A stretch of DNA of 64,000 bases from Mytilus californianus (lineage: Eukaryota > Mollusca > Bivalvia > Mytilida > Mytilidae): the NCBI RefSeq assembly GCF_021869535.1, contig NW_026262668.1, forward strand, positions 9,346,348 through 9,410,347, in the 5' to 3' direction. Shown piece by piece: positions 57,601-64,000 of this stretch (its first letter is position 1; each line of letters begins with the position of its first letter). A program made the position numbers and the translations under genes. The notes under the pieces are model-generated. The model saw only the letters and a program-made list of their open reading frames with translations, searched no databases and was not told the origin of the DNA.

Positions 57601-58347
57601 TTGGTACAGTCTTCTGCAAATTTTCCTGAAAAAATGACAAAGTTCTCAAGTCATGAAAAAATGGGAAAAAAATCATCAAACAAAACAATAATATCAGGTG
57701 AAAGACTCTAATATGTTTGCACTCTTTCTGTAACGTTTGAAGAATCTGGGTTGAAAACCGTAGAAGGAATTGATTACACAAAATGGGCACTGTTCCCAAG
57801 TCTGGGAAAATGGGAAAAAAATCCTCAAACAATTTAATATTAGCATGTGAACAACTTTAATATGCATAATCTTTCTGTCAAGTTTCAGGGATTTAGTTGA
57901 AAACTGTAAGAGGAGTTGAACAGGAACCTGATGTTCCCTGCCTATCCACAAGACACCACAATACAGTTAGCTGGTTTTACACTTCCCAGTCCAACACAAC
58001 AACAATTTTAAGATTTCAACATCCAGTGTTCAACAACACATAGGTGTTTATTGTCCATACAATGTGTAAAGCTCTAAATTAGTTAAATCATTCTAAATTA
58101 AATGTGCTATTTCCAAAACATTCTGTGAAAATTGGTACATGTACTCAAAAAATAAAAGAACTCTGGCAAGGGATAACAATGTAACGGTGTGTAAACTTAC
58201 TGTTAAAACAGGAAAGATCTTTCTGATCATGGATAAATTCAAGGCATTTAAAGCTTTTGGTCTGTTCAGGGTTACAACACCTTTAGTGTCAATCTTCTGG
58301 AATAAAACTTCATCTGAGGCTGATGTACACATATTAGCTGTTATCTT
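42618..58347 (-). CDS. HIBCH: 3-hydroxyisobutyryl-CoA hydrolase (5' end incomplete)
   Basis: A crotonase-fold thioesterase of mitochondrial valine catabolism that releases 3-hydroxyisobutyrate from its CoA ester. Ten coding exons in order: 58201-58347, 57395-57479, 55158-55238, 52413-52465, 51498-51576, 50855-51000, 49946-50032, 48337-48492, 46657-46795, 42618-42736. All junctions are GT-AG and the frame stays open for 363 residues (human 386). Visible motifs: [15 protein letters not shown] in the first exon, FCAGGD (70-75) and NGITMGGGVGL (116-126) for the CoA/oxyanion pocket, [15 protein letters not shown] (143-157) with the conserved acidic residues E145 and D153, and [20 protein letters not shown] near the C-terminus. 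A mitochondrial presequence is not visible; the first exon here begins mid-frame (KITANMCTS), so at least one more 5' exon is expected. Introns hold a minisatellite, SINE, LINE fragment and MITEs. Confidence 0.94.
43899..43950. repeat. Perfect 23-bp-arm hairpin
   Basis: CAGTGTAAGGGAGGTAATTC plus AAA, a 6-base loop, then the exact reverse complement. It lies inside the unit B-specific insertion. Confidence 0.9.
44205..44342 (+). repeat. G-rich, quadruplex-prone tract
   Basis: Several runs of 7-18 G residues separated by short A/T stretches, plus a (GGT)n segment. The plus strand is the non-template strand for HIBCH reversed, so the HIBCH transcript carries the C-rich version. Confidence 0.8.
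44880..46296. mobile_element. 1.4-kb element with about 130-bp monomers (unit B only)
   Basis: AACCGGATTTTC at 44904-44915 and GAAAATCTGGTT at 46282-46293 form near-perfect inverted ends. The interior holds three monomers of about 130 bp at 45083-45480 sharing TCAGCAT, AAAGAACCC and GTTTAATTT blocks. The matching point in unit A (about 15670) is uninterrupted. Short open frames inside it are repeat-derived. Confidence 0.75.
46910..47125. mobile_element. Degenerate relative of the 5075-5268 MITE
   Basis: Shares TTTATTATTGTGAAT and ACTGTCGCATTTTTCGCA with that family, but the terminal repeats have decayed. Confidence 0.4.
47304..47414 (-). mobile_element. Truncated SINE (3' part)
   Basis: Counterpart of 16683-16800, with the ATTGATTGATTGAT tail and GGAGGAAGCTGG block. 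Confidence 0.6.
49783..49882 (+). repeat. Three-unit tandem repeat in HIBCH intron
   Basis: CCCACTCCTAGAGATTGGTT occurs three times with variable C runs. The inverted counterpart in unit A (about 19565-19590) has one unit, so this is another post-duplication expansion. Confidence 0.75.
50253..50560 (-). mobile_element. tRNA-derived SINE in HIBCH intron
   Basis: On the minus strand the head resembles a tRNA (GGGGCCTTGACAGCCGAATG, then a decayed B box TTTGAACCCC), followed by the body and an (AATC)n tail. A 33-bp segment containing GGAGTTGATTGCACCTCCCA is duplicated at 50402-50460. This SINE family is widespread in molluscs, to my recollection. Confidence 0.7.
52165..52375. mobile_element. Degenerate MITE of the CTGTGGATTCATT family
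   Basis: Aligns along its length with 52595-52801 (TTTTTGTGGATTG, ATTCATGGTTCGCC, AAAATTGGTATCCAACAAAT) but the ends have drifted. It stops only about 40 bp short of a HIBCH exon (52413), next to its donor site. Confidence 0.65.
52595..52801. mobile_element. TA-flanked MITE (CTGTGGATTCATT ends)
   Basis: Well-preserved inverted ends CTGTGGATTCATTTATTTTC and the reverse complement of CTGTGGATTCATTAATATTC, with TA at both ends. Same family as 15840-16048. Confidence 0.82.
52846..53150 (+). repeat. Common dispersed repeat
   Basis: Contains GGTATGATTGCCAATGAGAC and CGGCCTTCAACAATGGGCAA and matches 27278-27590. It lies directly next to the MITE at 52595-52801, in a HIBCH intron. Confidence 0.7.
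53541..54462 (+). mobile_element. LINE 3' fragment, inactive
   Basis: Encodes the region after the reverse-transcriptase core: [16 protein letters not shown], then [24 protein letters not shown] and a C-terminal block with [12 protein letters not shown]. Stops and a frame change near 53880 break it. The 3' end is an ATTATTATT-type repeat after TGAATAAAG. It lies antisense to HIBCH in an intron. It differs from the LINE at 29364-30961. Confidence 0.75.
55918..57165. repeat. 1.25-kb minisatellite, 19- and 21-bp units
   Basis: About 64 head-to-tail units of AATGGCTGTGATGTCCAGT, with variants ending CCCCAGT (21 bp), CCAGGAATGG and GTTGCTGTCC. Because 19 is not a multiple of three and no unit variant creates a minus-strand stop, long overlapping minus-strand frames of 418 and 374 codons result. 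These are not credible genes: they are pure repeat, sit inside a HIBCH intron, and lie in more than one frame at once. Confidence 0.95.
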
Positions 58348-58436
58348 CTACAAAATAGTGTATAACATCAAGTATTAGGATTATACGTTTCAACTTGTGT
58401 AACTCACTTATCTATATCAACACTTTGTAAAATAAA

Positions 58437-59815
58437 TGGGGAATGTGTCCATGGGACACAGATGATGCCCATGCTTGCATATGGAATAGGATCCCAGTTA
58501 CGGGATACCAGTCCAGTACCCACGAATGAAGTCCCTTAATAAATCTACCATCTTTTAAATGGGATATTGTACCGAGATGAAAATTATGAAAGATGCTTAA
58601 ATTTGTAGTATATCTAAAGGGTATTCATTAAACTTTCAACTTCTGTTAAATTTCCAGTGATTCTGAAATGTATAGGGTGGATGATTGTCTGAGTAAATGG
58701 TACAAATTTTATTTTCCGATTTTAACCAGGAAGTTAATAAAATGACCCTATTAATACTCAAAACAGTATTGCTCTCTTAAATGCCAGTCATGACCTTCCA
58801 AGAATTCTCCCAGAAACCATGAAGGGGCTACTAGTATGAGAAAGTAATTTAAATTTTGCAGTCTAATATAGGGAATAAAAAATCTGCCCCTCAATTTGGA
58901 TAAAATTGCATTGAAGTAATGGGGGAAATAATTGGGTCCCCGTTCCATATCATATAAAGCTATAAAGGGAAATAACTGAAGAATGGTAAAAGTGACGCTA
59001 CCCAAATTTGTACTTGATCTGAGTTTTGTAGTAATAAGTACTGTGTATAAGTTTCATAACATTTCGTTGAGGCCAACTTAAGTTAGAGAACGGAAAAGAA
59101 TTTTCAGCAATTTTTCCATTTGTAAAGGGGCGTAACTCTGAAACAGTAAAAGTGATGCCACCAAAATTCAAACTTGATCTGTATTTTGTGGTAATAAGCA
59201 TTGTGTATAAGTTTCCAACATTTGGTTGAGGTAAACTTAAGTTGGAGAACAGAAACGAAAAATTCAGCAATTTTTCTATTTGTAAACGGGCATAACTCTG
59301 GAACGGTTAAAATGACACCACCAAAACTCACACTTGATCTGTATTTTGTGATAATAAGCATTGTGTATAAGTTTCATAACATTTGGTCGAGGCAAACTAA
59401 ATCTAGAGAACGGAAACAAAAAATTCAGCAATTTTTAAATTTGTAAAGGGGCATAACTCTAGAACGGTTAAAGTGACGCCACCAAAATTCAAACTTGATC
59501 TGTGTTTTGTGGTAATAAGCATTGTGTATAAGTTTCATAACATTTGGTCGAGGCAAACTAAATTTAGAGAACGGAAACAAAAAATTCAGCAATTTTTGTA
59601 AAGGGGCATAAATGTAGAACGATTAAAGTGACACCACCAAAATTCAAACTTGATATGTGTTTTGTGGTAATAAGCATTGTGTATAAGTTTCATAACATTT
59701 GGTTGAGGCAAACTAAAGTAAGGGAACGGAAACCAACTTTGGGATGTATGGATCTACGGACGTACAGACGGACAAGGGTATAACTTAATGCCCCCTCCGC
59801 TATGGTGGGGGCATA
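58437..59815 (+). repeat. Dispersed repeat with five or more internal monomers
   Basis: Starts GGGGAATGTGTCCATGGGAC, then repeats a monomer of about 150 bp containing AACTTGATCTG, TAAGCATTGTGTATAAGTTT and TTTGGTTGAGGC, and ends GACGGACAAGGGTATAACTT followed by GGGGGCATAA. Same family as 7322-7912. Confidence 0.75.
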
Positions 59816-60024
59816 AAAAAAAATTTCAAAAATGAAATCACTGTACTTACCTTCCTTTCTTTTTTTATTCAAGAAGGCAGGGAAAAGTTATTGTTTTTGG
59901 GGAGAGGGCCTTTTAAAGATATGTGAATAAACAGTGTGCACGAAAAAAGGTCATTCCACCCCAGCAAGATCATTAAACAGCTGCAAGACATTAGAGCAAT
60001 CATTGACTATAGCTAACGTGAGGG

Positions 60025-60390
60025 TACCCAAATTGCACCTATTTTGACAGTTTTTCACCTACATTTATTTATGATCCAGACAAAAGTTTCCATTCTGGGT
60101 TATTTTGTAGATGTAAATTTATTTTCTATATAGTTCCACAAATTTAATTTTGAATCCATATTGAATCATAGAAAAATGGGATTGAACCGACCTCCAAACG
60201 ATCCATGATTCTGTAATGAGGAGTACCCAAATTGCATCCATGCTTAAATTCACATCTATATCTACATATAATTAGCTATGTTGAAAGACGTGCATAATGT
60301 CAAATCATAAAAATACAAATTGTTTAGTCTCTAAAAAAAAAATGGAAAGATTTATGCTGCTTTTTTTGCTAAATAGGTGCAATTTGGGTA
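60025..60390. mobile_element. Intact inverted-repeat element (TACCCAAATTGCACC ends)
   Basis: TACCCAAATTGCACCTATTT at the left and its reverse complement at 60371-60390 form 20-bp inverted ends. A second internal TACCCAAATTGCA occurs near 60225. Non-coding. It defines the family to which 2971-3691 and 31760-32060 belong. Confidence 0.8.
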
Positions 60391-60805
60391 TTGTGGTGTT
60401 AAATACTGTGTAGATTTGGCTGAGAAGCAGAAAATACCAATTTTAAAGTGAAATGCTTCTCTGGAACCACTTTAACAGGTATCGAACACATTTCTTAATG
60501 TTATCTTTAAAAGTGGATGTCATACAATTTCCTGCTGTACAGGCCACATGACAAAATAATATTTCTTCAAAGTAGTCTTGACTTTGTTTTAAAAATACAT
60601 TTATAGCAATTTTGTAATTTTTACATTGTTGTGATCTAGAAACAAATTTCCCGCAATCTTTTCCACTGTTCATGATCCTTTAGGACTAAAACTTTTCACA
60701 TGTAACAATATGACTAAAATCAGCTGTTCAGGATCAGGAAATTACTCTCTCTCCAGATCTAGAGAAGCAAACCTAATAGCTGATATTTCTGTCAAGTTAA
60801 ATAAA

Positions 60806-61430
60806 ATTGAGAATGGAAATGGGGAATGTGTCAATGAGACAACAACCCGACCATAGAACAGACAACAGCAGAAGGTCACCAACAGGTCTTCAATGCAGCG
60901 AGAAATTCCCGCACCCGGAGGCGTCCTTCAGCTGGCCCCTAAACAAATATATATACTAGTTCAGTGATAATGAACGCCATACTAAACTCCTAATTGTACA
61001 CAAGAAACTAAAATTAAAAATAATACAAGACTAACAAAGGCTAGAGGCTCCTGACTTGGGACAGGCGCAAAAATGCGGCGGGGTTAAACATGTTTATGAG
61101 ATCTCAACCCTCCCCCTATACCTCTAGCCAATGTAGAAAAGTAAACGCATAACAATACGCACATTAAAATTCAGTTCAAGAGAAGTCCGAGTCTGATGTC
61201 AGAAGATGTAACCAAAGAAAATAAACAAAATGACAATAATACATAAATAACAACAGACTACTAGCAGTTAACTGACATGCCAGCTCCAGACTTCAATTAA
61301 ACTGATTGAAAGATTATGTCTTCATCATATGAATATCAGGCACAACCCTTCCCGTTAGGGGTTTAGTATCATACCATCATAACATATATGAGAAGAACAT
61401 AAACCGTGTCATGCCAACAACTGGTTTTTA
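60806..61430 (+). repeat. Dispersed repeat, second family
   Basis: Begins GGAAATGGGGAATGTGTCAA with CAACAACCCGACCATAGAAC, and includes GGCTCCTGACTTGGGACAGG then GCGGCGGGGTTAAAC. The last two blocks resemble the family at 27278-27885, so the two share a module. No coding content. Confidence 0.65.
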
Positions 61431-61912
61431 AATAAATGTGTTAAACCTGTTAAATTATTTGATATTTTGATTCCATGTGACATCTCTGACAAAACTATAG
61501 TTTTTCTAAATATATATATAATACATACCACATGTTTGATAACAACAGTTAGTCTTTGAACAGATCTAAAAGGTAAAATAAAAATACCAATAATTATAAT
61601 AACTTGCATTTTGAATCTTTTCTGCTGGTACTTTCAGCATGTTCAGAATTTAAAACAAATGTATAAACAAGCTAATGTCTCAAATATCAAAATTTGCTTT
61701 GTGATATTGTTAAAAGTAGATTAAATTGCTAAGAATTATATAAGTGTATATTACTATAGAGCTAGAAATTATTCTTTTTTCTTTTTCTTTACAGATGCTA
61801 ATTTGAGTAGAAACTGAGATAAAAAGTAATTGGTAAAAGTATGGATGTGTATAAACAGACAGATTTAGTCACATGTATGATCTTGTATACTGTGGGTATG
61901 TTTGGTTCTATT

Positions 61913-62060
61913 TAAGGAATGACTGTAATATTTTTACAGTCTATGAAGAAACATCAAAAATGTAGTGCACACTGAATAACCTGCGTAGCGTGTTATTTTA
62001 AAGTTATTTTTTTATGTAATTTCGAATAGACAGAATAAGTATTACAGTCATTTCTTATAA
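61913..62060. mobile_element. MITE-like element
   Basis: Left end AAGGAATGACTGTAATA and right end TATTACAGTCATTTCTTATA are imperfect inverted repeats of about 20 bp. The interior is AT-rich and non-coding. Confidence 0.6.
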
Positions 62061-62244
62061 TTTAATTCTAAATTCCATTTTAAACCAGAGTAAACCATGA
62101 AAAAACGTTGATGATGTCACGGTCACATGACAAAATTATGTCTATGAGCTGATAAACAAAACTAACGTCAGCCAATCATAAGACGTGTTACATCCAAAAT
62201 TTAATTATTGTTCAATAAACATGATAAAAGAAAAAAGTACTCAC

Positions 62245-62278
62245 TTTCTCAACATTTCCAGATCTTTTCTGTTTTCTT
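62245..62278 (-). other. Candidate upstream HIBCH exon
   Basis: A 34-bp segment with a good acceptor (TGCCTTTTAG) and donor (GTGAGTAC) on the minus strand. One frame reads RKQKRSGNVEK and would join in phase with KITANMCTS of the next exon. It would itself need a further 5' exon. Support is only splice consensus and phase. Confidence 0.25.
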
Positions 62279-62869
62279 CTAAAAGGCAAAATAATACAAT
62301 AAGTTCATAGATAATCTGATCATAAAAGTTCGTGTATTGTATTTTTTATTATGAGACATTTATAAGGCTGACTATTTGATTAATGAACTCATATTTAAAA
62401 TCTAATACCTGAATTAAAGACTTTTGTTCTTTCTAATTAATATTTCTACAGAAATAACTTACTGATTATGTGATAATTAGAACTTCCCCATGCAGGGCCT
62501 CACATTAAATGTATATAACAATTCCACCCTAGTTTTGCTCCACAAACATATTTTGTAGTTGAGATTTGAACACATATATTTCTCTCTCAAATTCTGTGTG
62601 CATTTAAACTGGATCTGACCAGTTTGATTTATTTTGATTCACAACAAGTTGATAAAATTGGTCATGTGTAATTTACCCCCATAACTATTTGGAACATTGC
62701 TCTTGCCATTTAACATTGAATCATCAAAGAAAAAAGATTCTAACACTTTACCTGCATAAGCCTGCATGTTGATTTTAATTTGTAAAATGTATTTCAAGTT
62801 TAAAATTCAATATCTTGAGGGTGTGGTAGAATCTTAAGAGCAAGCACTGCTAACAGTGACAAAGCAGAA

Positions 62870-63885
62870 ATAAATGTGGATAGTGTCCACATGTGGACAC
62901 AGATGATGCCCCCGCTTGCATATCATATAGTTATAAAGGGACATAACTGAAGAACGGTAAAAGTGACGTTACCCAAATTTGAAGTTGATCTGAGTTTTGT
63001 GGTAATAAGCATTGTGTGTCAGTCTCATAACATTTGGTTGCGGCTAACTTAAGTAGAGAACAGAAACTAAAAATTCAGCAATTTTTCTATTTGTAAACAG
63101 CATAACTCTAGAATGGTTGTGTATAAGTTTTATAACATTTGGTTGAGACAAACTAAAGTTTGAGAAAGGAAACGAAAAATTCAGCAATTTTAATGTTTAT
63201 AAAGGGACATAACTCAAGAATGGTAAAAGTGTTGCCACCAAATTTCGTACTTTATCTGTATAATGTAGCAATAAGCATTGTGTATAAGTTTCATAACATT
63301 TGGTTAAGGCAAACTAAAGTTAGAAAACGGAAACAAAAAATTTGTTCTTGATCTTAGTTTTGTGGTAATGAATATTGTGTATAGGTTTCATAATGTTTGG
63401 TAGGGGCAAACTTAAGTTACAGAATGGAAACTAAAAATTTTGCAATCTTTCGAATTATAAAGGGGCATAACTCAATAATGGTTAAAGTGACACTACCCAA
63501 ATTCAACTTGATCTGAGTTTTATCAGTGGAAGTCAAAATTAAACATTGCATTGTATAAAGCATTGATTGTAGTTGATTCAACTATAATCATGGACAAAGG
63601 AAGATAACTCCAATTTTAAAAATTACTTGATATTTAGAAGAAAATAAAAATTTTGCAATTTTTCCATTTATAAAGGGGCATAACTCTAGAACGGTTAAAA
63701 TGACGCCACCAAAATTCAAACTTGATCTGTGTTGTGTGGTAATAAGCATTGTGTATAAGTTTCATAACTTTTGGTTGAGGCAAACTCAAGTTAGAGAACG
63801 GAAACCAATTTTGGGACGTACGTATGTACGTACAGACGGACAAGGGTAAAACTTAATGCACCCACTGCTACTACGGGGGCATAAA
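62870..63885 (+). repeat. Dispersed repeat with internal monomers
   Basis: Same family as 58437-59815: it starts near GTGGACACAGATGATGCCCC, has five or six monomers, and ends GACGGACAAGGGTAAAACTT and GGGGGCATAA. The rest of 61431-64000 shows no recognised gene. Confidence 0.75.
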
Positions 63886-64000
63886 AACGAAAAGAAACTT
63901 CACTAAAAGTTTACCTAAAAATAAGATGCCTGAAATCTGAAAATGAATTGTATGTACCTCTAATATCTTTCCATATCAGCATTCAAAAAGAATCTTACTG

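Overview
The window looks like nuclear DNA of a bivalve mollusc, most likely a mytilid mussel. It is AT-rich, has short exons with GT-AG introns, and is packed with dispersed repeats that I associate with Mytilus-type genomes (from memory, not from a search). There is no sign of a prokaryotic gene layout.

Two conserved metabolic genes account for nearly all of the credible coding sequence, and each is present twice because of a tandem segmental duplication. Unit A runs from about 630 to 19890 and unit B from about 28690 to at least 50110. Each unit holds PECR (peroxisomal trans-2-enoyl-CoA reductase, plus strand, 8 exons) followed tail-to-tail by HIBCH (3-hydroxyisobutyryl-CoA hydrolase, minus strand). 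Both PECR copies (1044-11166 and 29102-39878) are complete 293-residue reading frames ending in the peroxisomal signal SKL. The unit B HIBCH (42618-58347) has ten coding exons in frame for 363 residues, and its 5' end lies upstream at or beyond the window edge. The unit A HIBCH is dead: only the last three exons keep their orientation, one of them carries a 1-bp deletion, the next exon is present but inverted (19412-19498), and all earlier exons are missing.

The spacer between the units (about 19890-28690) has no conserved gene. It is a cluster of mobile elements. Two of them share an unusual design, with arrays of a short motif facing inward from both ends (TTGCGCC motif, about 21462-23591; AAAGTGCGATGG motif, 24281-25700). 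An inverted pair of tRNA-derived SINE copies follows.

Comparing the two units dates many events directly. A LINE, several MITEs and two larger repeat elements are present in one unit and missing from the other. Minisatellites have expanded in unit B from a single ancestral unit still visible in unit A. The HIBCH introns of unit B hold a 1.25-kb minisatellite of 19/21-bp units that leaves long open frames on the minus strand without being a gene, two related MITEs, a SINE and a LINE 3' fragment. The last 5.6 kb (58350-64000) is mostly dispersed repeats upstream of the recognisable HIBCH exons. PECR (peroxisomal fatty-acyl chain metabolism) and HIBCH (mitochondrial valine catabolism) are not known to work together; their pairing appears to be positional.
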